Positions 49,544 to 58,406 are shown, counted from the first letter of the stretch. The stretch: DNA of 64,000 bases from Xiheicaenibacterium sp046351325 (GCA_046351325.1 JAXLYR010000005.1:806001-870000), one strand, 5' to 3'. Notes: generated by a model not told the origin, from the letters alone. A program made the numbers and translations.

Positions 49544-51253
49544 ATGCGGACGGGTTATTTGCTGCCTTTCTTGGCAGGCGCGGCGCTCGCAGCGCCTGCC
49601 TGTGTGGGTTCGATCGGCGACCCCATCGACACGACCGACACGACCGAGGCTCCCATTTGCACGGGCGACAAGCCCATGCCTGGCGCCTCGCCGATGCGTC
49701 GGTTGACGAAGTTCGAATACAACAACGCGGTCCGCGACCTCTTAGGCGACACGACCGAGCCCGCGCGTGAGTTCCCCGCCGAGGAAGAGGCCCTCGGCTT
49801 CTCGAACAACGCGTTCGCGCTGACGGTCTCCCCGACGCTCGCCGACAAATACATGAAGGTCGCCGAGGACGTCGCGCGCCGCGCGACCAACGACGTCCAG
49901 GGGCTCACGGGTTGCTCCGAGAAGAGCCCCATGCTCCTCGAGGGCTGCGTCCGCTCGTTCATCGCGAGCTTCGGTCGGCGCGCCTATCGTCGGCCGCTCG
50001 CTCAAGAGGAGGTCGACCAGCTCTTCGACGTCTACCTCGCGGCGCAGAAGATCTACGAGCCGACGCCCGACGTGCCGAGCGACGAGTCACCCTACCGCGA
50101 GGGCGTCGCGATGGTCCTCGAGGCGATCCTCCAATCGCCGGATTTTCTCTACCGCGTGGAGCTCGGCGAGGGGCTCTCGGCCGACGTCGCCAGCGGCGCT
50201 GCCGTGCCGCTCACCTCCTTGGAGATGGCGTCCCGCCTCTCGTTCTTCATCTGGGGCTCGGTCCCGGACGAGGATCTCCTCACCGCCGCGGAGTCGGGCC
50301 AGCTCACCACCAAAGAGCAGGTCGAGGCCCAAGCGCGTCGCATGCTCGACTCGCCGAAGGCGCGCGACGTGGTCGCTCAGTTCCACCAGCAGTGGCTCGA
50401 CTACGACCGCATCAACAACGTGACGAAGGACACGGAGCTCTACCCGGAGTGGTCGCCGGCGCTCGGTCTGCTCATGCAAGAGGAGATGCGAGCCTTCGTC
50501 GAGCACGTGGTCTTCGACGAGCACGGTGATCTCACGACGCTGCTCACCGCGGACTATTCGTACGCGGACTCGAACCTCGCTCGGTTTTACGGCGTTAAAA
50601 ATATCCCGCCCGACGACGGCTCGTTCCAGCGGATCGACTTCCCCGCCGGCCAGCACGCGGGCATCCTCTCGATGGGCGCGATCCTCGCGTACTACGCGCA
50701 CACCAACCAGACGAGTCCCGTGCACCGCGGCAAGGTCGTGCGCGAGATGTTGTTCTGCGACACGCTCTCGCCGCCGCCGGCCAACATCTCCTTCGAGCTG
50801 CCGCAGCCCGACCCCAACGCCACGACCCGCGAGCGCTTCGCCCAACACTCGCAGGATCCGAGCTGCAAGGGCTGTCACGTCCTCATGGATCCGATCGGGT
50901 TCGGCTTCGAGAACTTCGACACGCTCGGTCGCTTCCGCAGCGAGGAGAACGGCAAGCCGATCGACTCGTCAGGGGAGCTGACGGACACCGACGTCGACGG
51001 CAAGTTCTACGGGCTGGACTCGCTCACGACGCGCATGATCGAGAGCGACGACGTCAAGCACTGCTACGCGAAGATGTGGTTCCGCTGGGCCTACGGCCGG
51101 GGCGAGACCGACGCTGACGAGTGCAACGTCTCGCAGCTCGAGCAGGCGTTCGACGACTCGGGCGGCAACATCAAGGAGCTCCTCGTAGCGCTCACGCAGA
51201 CCGACGCGTTCCTCTACCGCGTGCCGGGCGACACCACCGTGGGAGGGCCCTGA
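49544..51253 (+). CDS. DUF1592/DUF1588/DUF1585 cytochrome-like protein
   Basis: 569 aa with a signal peptide (possible lipobox, APAC). Domain order by eye: DUF1587 (RRLTKFEYNNAVRDLLGD), DUF1595 (CVRSFIASFGRRAYRRPL), DUF1592 (EMASRLSFFIWGSVPDEDL), DUF1588 with a c-type haem motif CKGCH near 440 in the CKGCHVLMDPIGFGFENFD segment, and DUF1585 at the end. This is the set found in planctomycete and myxobacterial exported cytochromes. It is 2 nt upstream of a DUF1552 protein, the usual partner, forming a two-gene module. Electron donor or acceptor unknown. Confidence 0.9.
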   Translation: MRTGYLLPFLAGAALAAPACVGSIGDPIDTTDTTEAPICTGDKPMPGASPMRRLTKFEYNNAVRDLLGDTTEPAREFPAEEEALGFSNNAFALTVSPTLADKYMKVAEDVARRATNDVQGLTGCSEKSPMLLEGCVRSFIASFGRRAYRRPLAQEEVDQLFDVYLAAQKIYEPTPDVPSDESPYREGVAMVLEAILQSPDFLYRVELGEGLSADVASGAAVPLTSLEMASRLSFFIWGSVPDEDLLTAAESGQLTTKEQVEAQARRMLDSPKARDVVAQFHQQWLDYDRINNVTKDTELYPEWSPALGLLMQEEMRAFVEHVVFDEHGDLTTLLTADYSYADSNLARFYGVKNIPPDDGSFQRIDFPAGQHAGILSMGAILAYYAHTNQTSPVHRGKVVREMLFCDTLSPPPANISFELPQPDPNATTRERFAQHSQDPSCKGCHVLMDPIGFGFENFDTLGRFRSEENGKPIDSSGELTDTDVDGKFYGLDSLTTRMIESDDVKHCYAKMWFRWAYGRGETDADECNVSQLEQAFDDSGGNIKELLVALTQTDAFLYRVPGDTTVGGP

Positions 51254-51255
51254 CC

Positions 51256-52641
51256 ATGAGTCGCATCGTGATCCCCCGGCGGACGTTCCTGCGCGGAGCT
51301 GGCGTCTCGCTCGCCCTTCCGCTCTTCGCGAGCCTCGGCTGCAACCCCGAAGAGCAGCGGCGCATCGAACAAGTCTCTTCGGCGCAGCAGCGCGCGGGCG
51401 GCTTCCCCAAGCGCTTCATCTTCATCTACACGCCGAACGGCAACTACGACCGACCCGACGCGACGTTCCCCTCGTATTGGGACACGCTCCTGCCGATGAA
51501 GGAGAAGGTCACCTTCATCACGGGTCTCGACCTCCTCGCGCAGAACCTCCCTCCCGGTGAGCCACACCAGAACGGCATGGCGCTTCTCACCGGTCGCGGC
51601 CTCAACGACGGCAGCTTCGTCGGCGGCGACGGCTCCATCGCGGGTTGGGGTAGTGGCATATCGCTCGACCAGCGCATCGCCCAGGTGGTCGGCACCATGA
51701 ACAAGCGCGCGACGCTCAACTTGGGTGTTCAGTCGACGAACTACGGCGGCACCGAGGTCCGGACCGTCGTCTCGTATTTGGGGTCCGACCAGCCCGTCCC
51801 GAACGAGACCAACCCGTGGTCGGTGTTCGAATCGCTCTTTTCGGATTTGGGAACAGACCCGGTCGGCTTCGCCAAACTCAAGGCCCGGCGCGCCAGCGTG
51901 CTCGACGCTGTCGACAAGAAGTACGACAAACTCCGTACGAAGCTCGGGTCGTCGGACCGCGCCAAGCTCGAGCAACACCTCGACGCCGTGCGAGACCTGG
52001 AGTCACGACTCGACAACCCCGGCGGCGTCATCGGCGGCTATTGCCAAATGCCCGAGCCGGGTGTCGCGCCCGACAACATCACTTCGTATTTGGGCGATCC
52101 GTCGAACTTCGCCGCGATTGGCAAGCTCCAGATGGATCTCCTCCTCATGGCGTTCGCCTGCGATTTGACGCGGGTGGGGACGCTCCAGTGGTCGGCGTCG
52201 ACCAACAATCGACCGTATCCGTGGCTCCTCTACGAGGGCGCGCCGATCCTCGACGACGAGCACGGCCTGGGACATCAGCCCGACACCGCCACGGCCGCGT
52301 GGGGCAAGCTCGCCGTCATCCGGCGCTGGAATCTGGAGCAGCTGCTCTATCTGCTCCAGGGGCTCGACGGCATGGCCGAGGGCGACGGCACGATGCTCGA
52401 CAACACCGTCGTCGTGATGGGCAGCGAGATCGCACGTGGCAACACGCACAGCCACATGGACCAGCACTTCGTGCTCGCAGGCGGCGCGGGCGGTTATCTG
52501 AAGACTGGTATTCACGTCGACTACGCCGATAGGGCGCACAACGACCTTTTGCTGACGGTGCTCAACGCGATGGGGATCGAAGACACCGAGTTCGGTGATC
52601 CTCAATTCATCTCGGGGCCGCTCAGCGAGATCGTGGTCTGA
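51256..52641 (+). CDS. DUF1552 exported protein with Tat-type signal
   Basis: 461 aa from the ATG at 51256. The start MSRIVIPRRTFLRGAGVSLALPLFASLGC is a twin-arginine signal (RRTFLRG), so the protein may be exported folded. The DUF1552 domain covers the rest: FIFIYTPNGNYDRP, ITGLDLLAQN, a QHLDAVRDLESRLDNP helix and a C-terminal DNTVVVMGSEIARGNTHSH with a possible metal His. Related to sulfatase/phosphatase-fold DUF1501-type proteins. It lies 2 nt after the DUF1592 gene, so the pair should work together. About half its Tyr codons are TAT, unlike the genes from 24 to 49 kb. Confidence 0.9.
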   Translation: MSRIVIPRRTFLRGAGVSLALPLFASLGCNPEEQRRIEQVSSAQQRAGGFPKRFIFIYTPNGNYDRPDATFPSYWDTLLPMKEKVTFITGLDLLAQNLPPGEPHQNGMALLTGRGLNDGSFVGGDGSIAGWGSGISLDQRIAQVVGTMNKRATLNLGVQSTNYGGTEVRTVVSYLGSDQPVPNETNPWSVFESLFSDLGTDPVGFAKLKARRASVLDAVDKKYDKLRTKLGSSDRAKLEQHLDAVRDLESRLDNPGGVIGGYCQMPEPGVAPDNITSYLGDPSNFAAIGKLQMDLLLMAFACDLTRVGTLQWSASTNNRPYPWLLYEGAPILDDEHGLGHQPDTATAAWGKLAVIRRWNLEQLLYLLQGLDGMAEGDGTMLDNTVVVMGSEIARGNTHSHMDQHFVLAGGAGGYLKTGIHVDYADRAHNDLLLTVLNAMGIEDTEFGDPQFISGPLSEIVV

Positions 52642-52658
52642 GGGGCCGAGCGCGGCGA

Positions 52659-53192
52659 TCAGCCGGATAGGTACGCCCAGGTCTGATCGTCGCGCGCGAA
52701 GTGCTCCCAGTCTTCAGCGACGCGCTCGACGAAGGCCGCAAACGTCGATGCGACCTGGGTGAGGCCCATGTTCGCTACACCGTCGAACCGTACGGGGTAT
52801 TCGTGGCACCACTTCCACACCCAGCCGCGGCGCTGGCCTGCCATGCCGAGCACGAACTGATTACCCCCTCCATCTCCGGCCACCGCTACGACGGGCACCT
52901 CCTCGATTGGCCCCGAGACGGCTAGTTGGAGAACCCTGGGTAGGCTGTCGTCGCGGCGGGCCACCTGGAGGGGTGAGTAGAAGAAGTAGCCGTTGAAGAC
53001 ATCGGCCGCGTGGACGGAGCGGGTGAGCGAGAGAAACTCCCGGTAGTCAGCCGGCAAACCTCGATACCAAGCTCCCAATTCGTCGAGCTCGCCGTTGCAG
53101 CAGCCCGGGCCGAATCTCGGAGGATCACCCATGTCGGCCAGCTGGGCGCCCGCGCGCCTGAGTCTGTCGACAGTGGTCGATATTGCGCTCAC
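52659..53192 (-). CDS. SMI1/KNR4 (SUKH) family protein
   Basis: 177 aa from a GTG at 53192. SUKH proteins act as immunity proteins in contact-dependent toxin systems or as general scaffolds. The signature is visible: GPGCCNGELDELGAWYRGLPADYREFLSLT at about 30-60, and a later FVLGMAGQRRGWVWKW and TFAAFVERVAEDWEHFA. No toxin gene lies beside it, so an immunity role is only possible. It is the last gene of a likely minus-strand unit (prepilin-like peptide, His-rich protein, GST, SUKH). It is convergent with the DUF1552 gene. Confidence 0.82.
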   Translation of the reverse strand: MSAISTTVDRLRRAGAQLADMGDPPRFGPGCCNGELDELGAWYRGLPADYREFLSLTRSVHAADVFNGYFFYSPLQVARRDDSLPRVLQLAVSGPIEEVPVVAVAGDGGGNQFVLGMAGQRRGWVWKWCHEYPVRFDGVANMGLTQVASTFAAFVERVAEDWEHFARDDQTWAYLSG

Positions 53193-53212
53193 GGGTGTCC
53201 CTCGTAGTGCGA

Positions 53213-53980
53213 CTAACCGGGAATCGCGAGGCCCGGCCAAATCACGCGTTTGGCCTCGATCTCGCGCATGAACCAGGCGTCGTAGCCGCGCGCGAGCAGC
53301 CACTCGATGCGATCGCCGCGCCAGAAGATCTTGTGACGCTCGATGTCTTGCGCGGCCGGATCGGCGAGCAATGCCTTCGTGCGCTCGAGGTCGCGAATGC
53401 ACGCCGGCAAGGTCCGCATGGTTTTGTACCAGGCGTAGAGGCGAGGGAATCGCTCGGCGTCGAAGCCCAGGTTCAGCGTCCGCACCGCGGTCATATGGGG
53501 GAAGAGCGCGAGGTCGGCGATGCTGAGCGGCCCTGCGACGAACGGCCCCACCGCGAGATCGCGCTCGAGCGCCTCGTAGACGTGGACGAGGTCGACGCGC
53601 GCCGCCTCGAACAAGCCAGCTGGCATCGAGTCGTCGCGCTCGGCCCAAAGCCAATAAGAGACGTCGATGATGATCGGGTCGACGACCGTGTCCGAGCAGC
53701 GCTCCCAGGCGCGCGCGCGCACCCATTGCTTGGTGTCGGCGGGGTAGACGGGGTTATCGGGATAACGCCGTTCAAGGTACGCGACGATGTCGGACGAGTT
53801 GATGACGACCAAGCCGTCGTCGACGAGCGCAGGGACCTCGACACGACCGTTCACGCTCGCGAGCGCGTCGCGGTTCTTGCGGGCGAGCCCGTCCACGACC
53901 TCGTACTCGAGCCCCTTCGTGTCGAGGACGAGCCGGATCTTGCGGGCGAACGGGCTGAAGGCGCTGTCGTAGAGCAGCAT
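53213..53980 (-). CDS. Glutathione S-transferase family protein
   Basis: 255 aa. The N-terminal thioredoxin-like domain has a Ser/Pro active-site context (YDSAFSPFARKIRLVLDTKGL) and the cis-Pro loop VPALVDDGLVVINSSDIVAYLERRYP. The C-terminal helical domain includes GPLSIADLALFPHMTAV. Substrate unknown; many such bacterial GSTs act on electrophiles or peroxides. It lies 20 nt upstream of the SUKH gene on the minus strand and 44 nt downstream of the His-rich gene. Confidence 0.92.
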   Translation of the reverse strand: MLLYDSAFSPFARKIRLVLDTKGLEYEVVDGLARKNRDALASVNGRVEVPALVDDGLVVINSSDIVAYLERRYPDNPVYPADTKQWVRARAWERCSDTVVDPIIIDVSYWLWAERDDSMPAGLFEAARVDLVHVYEALERDLAVGPFVAGPLSIADLALFPHMTAVRTLNLGFDAERFPRLYAWYKTMRTLPACIRDLERTKALLADPAAQDIERHKIFWRGDRIEWLLARGYDAWFMREIEAKRVIWPGLAIPG

Positions 53981-54024
53981 GGTGGGAACTCCTTAGGGCC
54001 GGCGCCGACCCTGTTCGAGACCGG

Positions 54025-54492
54025 TCAGCCGCCTTCGCCCTCTCGAGGTGGGGGCGCCTTTCCAAAGACGGCTCGCAGCCGCTCTTCGGTGTCACGGCGG
54101 CGCTCGTCGCGGCGGGCGCTGATCTGTCGCTCGATCCCGAGGTTGGCGGTCACGTCGTCGACGAGCTCGTCCGCTGCGATGCGCGCGATGGCCTCGAGCT
54201 CCTGACCCATTCGGCTGCGAATTCGCTCGCGGATGGCCTCACGCAGGATGTCTCGAACGGCGTCTCGAGCGAGCGCGCTCGCCTCGCTGTAGAGCACGCG
54301 CGAGATCTCCAAATCGAGGAACTCGGAGCCTTGCGGCCCGCCGCCGTGTGCGCCGTGACAGCAAGGTGGGGGCGGCGGACCGGGCGGGCCGTGATGATGC
54401 GGACCGTGATGATGATGCCCGTGCTCGTGCGGGCCGTGGTGATGGTGGTGCGGGCCTTGGTGCGGGCCCCCTCGGTGGTCGTCGTGGTGCAT
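54025..54492 (-). CDS. His-rich protein, possible metal binder
   Basis: 155 aa with GGAGG before the ATG at 54492. Twenty of the first 49 residues are His, mixed with Gly and Pro, ending with a CCH pair (positions 44-46). The rest is an Arg/Glu-rich amphipathic helix region (DAVRDILREAIRERIRSRMGQELEAIARI). Such His tracts bind Ni, Zn or Cu; which metal is not deducible. No signal peptide. The helix could oligomerise or bind nucleic acid. It is 39 nt downstream of the prepilin-like peptide and upstream of a GST. Confidence 0.7.
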   Translation of the reverse strand: MHHDDHRGGPHQGPHHHHHGPHEHGHHHHGPHHHGPPGPPPPPCCHGAHGGGPQGSEFLDLEISRVLYSEASALARDAVRDILREAIRERIRSRMGQELEAIARIAADELVDDVTANLGIERQISARRDERRRDTEERLRAVFGKAPPPREGEGG

Positions 54493-54531
54493 GGGATCCT
54501 CCGAACCGATGAGCCGACCTGCTCGCAGCCG

Positions 54532-54633
54532 CTACGAGGCGAGGCGGACGACGATGAGCGTGATGAGGCACAAGCTCGCGATCACGATGACGAGCTCGAT
54601 GGCGTTGGCTCCACGTCTTCGTTTCTGCAACAT
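54532..54633 (-). CDS. 33-residue prepilin-like peptide (Flp/TadE-like motif)
   Basis: From the ATG at 54633, the chain is MLQKRRRG, then a hydrophobic ANAIELVIVIASLCLITLIVV and a short end RLAS. The Gly at -1, Glu at +5 and a hydrophobic helix right after the basic leader fit the type IV prepilin peptidase site. Known Flp pilins are longer (about 50-80 aa), so this would be minimal. No strong ribosome site was seen. Alternatively a small single-pass membrane peptide. Upstream of the His-rich gene, same strand. Confidence 0.45.
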   Translation of the reverse strand: MLQKRRRGANAIELVIVIASLCLITLIVVRLAS

Positions 54634-54678
54634 CGTGCTTGATCGGTAGCGCACGACCGCGACCGCAAAAAGGCGCCC

Positions 54679-55533
54679 ATGCAAAAAACACCTTCGAGCC
54701 GCACGATCTTTGCCGCTTCGACGGGTGCGGTGCTGATCGCGGCGTCGGGCTTCGTCGCGGGTCGCGCGACCGCACCGCCGACGACGGCGGCCGGCTCGAC
54801 GGCGAGCGCGAGCTCTACGGTTTCGGTCGCTGCGTCGACGACTGCGAGCGCGCCGCGTCCCACAACGACCGTCCCTGCTGCTTCGAGCGTCGTCGCGACC
54901 AGCGAACCCGCGCTCGTGCCCGAGATCGACAGGGCGCGCGCGGGCGACGTCGCCGCCCTCAAGGCTCTCGACCTGCGCGAGCGCAGCGTCGATGAGGCCG
55001 TCGCGCTTGCGGACGGCCACGCGGAGCTCGCGCGAATCGAGGCGCGAGAGCTCGCGCGCGAGCTGCGTGAGAGGCCCGAGCTCGCGCGCGACAGCAGCAC
55101 GTGGCTCCACGTCTATCGCCTGATGCTCGACGAGTCGGCGGCGACCACGCTCGCGGGCGCGCTCGCGACGCTCGACGCACCCGTGGTCGCCGACCTCTTC
55201 TTCGATCTCTGGCGTCGCGCGAGCCGCGGTTCACGCCTCGGGCTCTTGATGGAGGACTTGCTCCTCGCACGGGGCTTCAAACCGAAGCCCACCGCGGCGT
55301 TGAGCGTCGCCTTCGATTTGGCGCGCGCGACCGACTGCGCCGCGATTCCGCCGCTCCTCGATGCGATCGTGGACCACGGTGACGATCGCGCTGCGCGCGA
55401 GCTCGAGCGTCGGCGGTGTCCCTTCGAGGGCGCGGCCAAGCAGCGCGCCGAGGAGGCCTTCAACGCGGCGACAGCGCGGCCCTTCGAGCCCGCGTGGGCC
55501 CCCGGCGCAAAGCCGAAGGCTGCTACGTTCTGA
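54679..55533 (+). CDS. Exported or membrane-anchored protein with helical domain, unknown function
   Basis: 284 aa. An N-terminal hydrophobic segment (about 10-28) and a Thr/Ser/Ala-rich linker (about 33-80) lead to a helical, Arg/Glu/Ala-rich domain of about 190 residues (e.g. ARIEARELARELRERPELARD, LDAPVVADLFFDLWRR), which looks like alpha-helical repeats. No family was recognised. Divergent from the small prepilin-like gene with a 45-nt gap. Confidence 0.7.
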   Translation: MQKTPSSRTIFAASTGAVLIAASGFVAGRATAPPTTAAGSTASASSTVSVAASTTASAPRPTTTVPAASSVVATSEPALVPEIDRARAGDVAALKALDLRERSVDEAVALADGHAELARIEARELARELRERPELARDSSTWLHVYRLMLDESAATTLAGALATLDAPVVADLFFDLWRRASRGSRLGLLMEDLLLARGFKPKPTAALSVAFDLARATDCAAIPPLLDAIVDHGDDRAARELERRRCPFEGAAKQRAEEAFNAATARPFEPAWAPGAKPKAATF

Positions 55534-55537
55534 GCCG

Positions 55538-55765
55538 ATGCGCACGCCGACGGCGGACGATGAAGCGCTAGCTGGGCGGCTCGTCCGTGAAGCTCTGCGC
55601 GCGCTCGCGGCTCGCCTCGACCCCGAGGCTTACGACGAGCTCGCCCTCTTCCTCGAGGACGAGCTCCTCTGCACCGACTACGGCCAAGCCATGCTCGCGC
55701 GCGCCGCATCGGATTTCGCGAGCGCGACACGCGAGCTCACGGCACGCGCCGAGGCCGAGCTCTGA
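55538..55765 (+). CDS. Small hypothetical protein
   Basis: 75 aa from the ATG at 55538, 4 nt after the previous stop, so probably the second gene of a pair. Charged, helical and mostly Ala/Glu/Leu/Arg (LVREALRALAARLDPEAYDELALFLEDEL). No membrane segment and no family recognised. The short spacing and codon use resemble its neighbour, which argues that it is a real gene. Confidence 0.55.
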   Translation: MRTPTADDEALAGRLVREALRALAARLDPEAYDELALFLEDELLCTDYGQAMLARAASDFASATRELTARAEAEL

Positions 55766-55768
55766 AGA

Positions 55769-56230
55769 TCACCAGGGGTGGCGCGGCGCGCTCGTGCCGG
55801 CCGCCCACTTGTAGCAACCGCCGCCCGACTGACCGAGCCCGCCGTCGCATGAGTCGAGGGCGTGGCAATCGACCTTGTCCCGCGCCCAAGTCGCGGGCAC
55901 CCAGCAGTAGTTTCCCGAGGTGTTCTCCATCCAATAACAGCGCAGGCCCGTGTACTCCTCGCACTTCGGTGGGTCGTTGCGCTTGGCCGACGCGAGCACC
56001 GATCGCAGGTCTTCGGTGTGGCGTTCACGATCCGCCGGCGACACGCGGGTCGCGATCGCCGGGCGGGCCGCGAGCTCGATCGTCGCTGGCGTGAGCTCAC
56101 GCGCGGGCTCTCGTTCGATGCGCTCGCTCGCGCCGCCACCGGGTGTCTTGCCGCTGGCTGCGCAGCCCACCAACGCCGCGAGCATGGGCAGCACAATCGA
56201 GGGGATCACCTGTCGGGCTGAGGGATGCAT
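55769..56230 (-). CDS. Cys-rich lipoprotein of unknown function
   Basis: 153 aa from the ATG at 56230. The signal peptide has a lipobox (LVGC). A charged linker (about 30-90) is followed by a C-terminal module with six cysteines (KCEEYTGLRCYW, NYCWVPATW, DCHALDSC, GGCYKW). No family was recognised; the Cys pattern and neighbours suggest a surface protein. It is 37 nt downstream of the Cys4-repeat kinase on the same strand, so the two may be co-transcribed. Confidence 0.7.
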   Translation of the reverse strand: MHPSARQVIPSIVLPMLAALVGCAASGKTPGGGASERIEREPARELTPATIELAARPAIATRVSPADRERHTEDLRSVLASAKRNDPPKCEEYTGLRCYWMENTSGNYCWVPATWARDKVDCHALDSCDGGLGQSGGGCYKWAAGTSAPRHPW

Positions 56231-56267
56231 AGCGTTCAACCTGGGACGGTCGGAGAAGGTCGATGAT

Positions 56268-58406
56268 TCAACGCTCCGCTTCGGCCACGCATTCACCGCG
56301 CTTGAGCGTGCACCGTGAGAACTTCCCGCAGTTCTCCGAGCGTTTGCAGTCTGCCTCGCGGCTCGCGACACAGCGGAGGTAGGGCCCGGCCGTGCACTGG
56401 CCGTCGACCTTGCAGACGGTCGAGCTCGCGCAGTCCTCGTCTCTCGTCACGGCGCAGCTGCCCGCGCGGGGCGTGCACTGCCCCCGATCCTTGCAAAAGA
56501 ACGACGCGGCGCAGTCCGCGCGGGTTCGCGCTTCGCAGCTCGACGCGCCGAGCGTGCAGCGCCCACGATCACGACAGGCGCGCGAACCCTGACAGTCCGC
56601 AGCGGCACCGGCGACGCACTCGCCGTCTTCGACCTTGCAGAGCCCAAACTGGGTGCACGCCGCGGACTGCGCACAATCGCCGTCTTTCGCTGCGCGACAT
56701 CGACCCTCGACGAGCTCGCACAACCCGAAGCTCTTGCAGGCCTCCGAGTCGGGACCGCAGCTCGTATAGCTCGCGCGGCACACGCCCCCAGCCGCGGTGC
56801 ACCTGCCGCTCTGCACGCAGCCTGCGCTCAACGTGCAGTCCCCATCGGTCGCGACGCGGCACTCGCCCTCGACCGCGCTGCACCGCCCGTAGAACGCGCA
56901 CCCGTGGCTGAGGCCACACGCGGAGCTGTCGATCTGCCGATCGTCGGGCGTGAACATGAGGGGATAGACGACCGCGATTTCACCGCCGCTCGGGCGCGGA
57001 AACGTGAGCAAAGAGAAGCGCTCGACGAGGCACGCGTCGAGCTTCGGCGTGGAGTTGTCGCTCTCGAAGATCGCGACGTCGTGCGTGTGTCCGTCGACCC
57101 CGATGACGAAGTACATCGACCGCATCACCGAGAGATCGTCATCGGCGAAGCAACGCCCGAAGGCCTCGAAGTTGCGGTGAACGGTGGATTGGATGAGGTC
57201 CGGGGGGAGTCGACCGTGCCCCGGATTGGCCGAGCTGATCGAGGGCGTCTCCGGCGGTGAATTCGCTGACAGTGTTGTAACAGATGGCCCGGCGCTCACG
57301 CGCAGAGGGCTCGCAGCGAGGAGGGCCGGGGACCGCGGTCGAAGCGCGAAGCCGAGCGCGATCGCGACCAGCGAGACGCCGACAGCGGCTGCCGCGAGCC
57401 ACAAACGCCGAGCACGCCGCTCCCGAATCGACGCGCCCTCGGCGGTGGTCGTCGGCGGCGGGGAGCTCGGCATCGCGAGCGGTGCGTTGGCGATCGTCCC
57501 CGCGAGCTCGAACGACGGACCCGTGACGACCGGCGCGCGCGCCCCGTGAGAGACGCCAGCGAGCGCGCCGCGCAGAGCTTCGAAGAGGGAGCGCGCGTCC
57601 TCGAAGCGGCGCGCCGGGGAGTTCGCGAGGGCGCGCAGGAAGAAGGCGTCGAGCTCCGCCCCGAAGCTGGGCACGACCTCGCTCGGCGCTTGGAAAACGC
57701 CTCGATCCATCGCGACCGCGATCGCGCCCACGCTGTTGCCCTCGAACGGGCGCTTGCCGAGGAGCAGCTCGTACGCCACGCACGCGGTCGCCCAAAGGTC
57801 GGTGCGCGCATCGACCTCGGCGTTGCTCCAGAGCTGCTCCGGGCTCATGTACGCGGGCGTTCCGACGACGAGCCCGCTCTTCGTCAGCTCGACGGCGTCG
57901 GTCGCGTGCACGTGCTTCGCGACGCCGAAGTCCACGACCTTGACGAAGAGGTCGTAGCCGGGGACATCGACGAGGAAGATGTTCGCTGGCTTGATGTCGC
58001 GGTGCACGACGCCGAGCGCATGCGCTGCCGCGAGCGCCTTCGTCAGCTGGTCGATCACCTCGAGGACGGTCGACGCGGGCATCGGTCCGCGCTCGATGAT
58101 TCGCTCGAGGAGCGTCTGTCCCTCGAGCAGCTCCATCACGATGTAGGGGACGCTCGAGTCCGTGACGCCGTGGCTGAAGATCTGCACGACGTGAGGGCTC
58201 GCGATCTTGGCCGCGAGGCTCGCTTCACGTTGAAAGCGAGCTTGCGCGGTGTCGTCGAGCGAGAGCTGCGCGTGGATGAGCTTGACCGCGACCTTGCGAT
58301 CGAGCCGTCGATCGAGCGCGGACCACACGCTGCCCATCGCGCCAGCCCCGAGAGGCGCGATCAGCTCCAGCCCGTCCGCGACGAGGAACCCCGGCTCGAA
58401 GCGCAT
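56268..58406 (-). CDS. Serine/threonine kinase with AgmX/PglI-like domain and eight Cys4 repeats
   Basis: 712 aa. Kinase domain (about 14-285): glycine loop LGAGAMG, Lys42 in VAVKL, HRDIKPAN at 135-142, DFG at 159-161 and SPE at 188-190. One membrane helix (about 334-356) follows. About 400-488 is an AgmX/PglI C-terminal-like domain (VHRNFEAFGRCF, RSMYFVIGVDGHTHDVAIF, DACLVERFSLLTFPRP). From 497 to the end there are eight tandem units of about 27 residues, C..S..C...G.C....G.C.A..D.D. The predicted arrangement is a cytoplasmic kinase with a disulfide-rich outside. This exact combination was not recognised as a named family. Confidence 0.92.
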   Translation of the reverse strand: MRFEPGFLVADGLELIAPLGAGAMGSVWSALDRRLDRKVAVKLIHAQLSLDDTAQARFQREASLAAKIASPHVVQIFSHGVTDSSVPYIVMELLEGQTLLERIIERGPMPASTVLEVIDQLTKALAAAHALGVVHRDIKPANIFLVDVPGYDLFVKVVDFGVAKHVHATDAVELTKSGLVVGTPAYMSPEQLWSNAEVDARTDLWATACVAYELLLGKRPFEGNSVGAIAVAMDRGVFQAPSEVVPSFGAELDAFFLRALANSPARRFEDARSLFEALRGALAGVSHGARAPVVTGPSFELAGTIANAPLAMPSSPPPTTTAEGASIRERRARRLWLAAAAVGVSLVAIALGFALRPRSPALLAASPLRVSAGPSVTTLSANSPPETPSISSANPGHGRLPPDLIQSTVHRNFEAFGRCFADDDLSVMRSMYFVIGVDGHTHDVAIFESDNSTPKLDACLVERFSLLTFPRPSGGEIAVVYPLMFTPDDRQIDSSACGLSHGCAFYGRCSAVEGECRVATDGDCTLSAGCVQSGRCTAAGGVCRASYTSCGPDSEACKSFGLCELVEGRCRAAKDGDCAQSAACTQFGLCKVEDGECVAGAAADCQGSRACRDRGRCTLGASSCEARTRADCAASFFCKDRGQCTPRAGSCAVTRDEDCASSTVCKVDGQCTAGPYLRCVASREADCKRSENCGKFSRCTLKRGECVAEAER
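57267..57280 (+). repeat. Oriented palindromic repeat, copy 5
   Basis: TGACAGTGTTGTAA, containing ACAGTGTTGT on the + strand. It is inside the minus-strand kinase gene. Confidence 0.55.
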
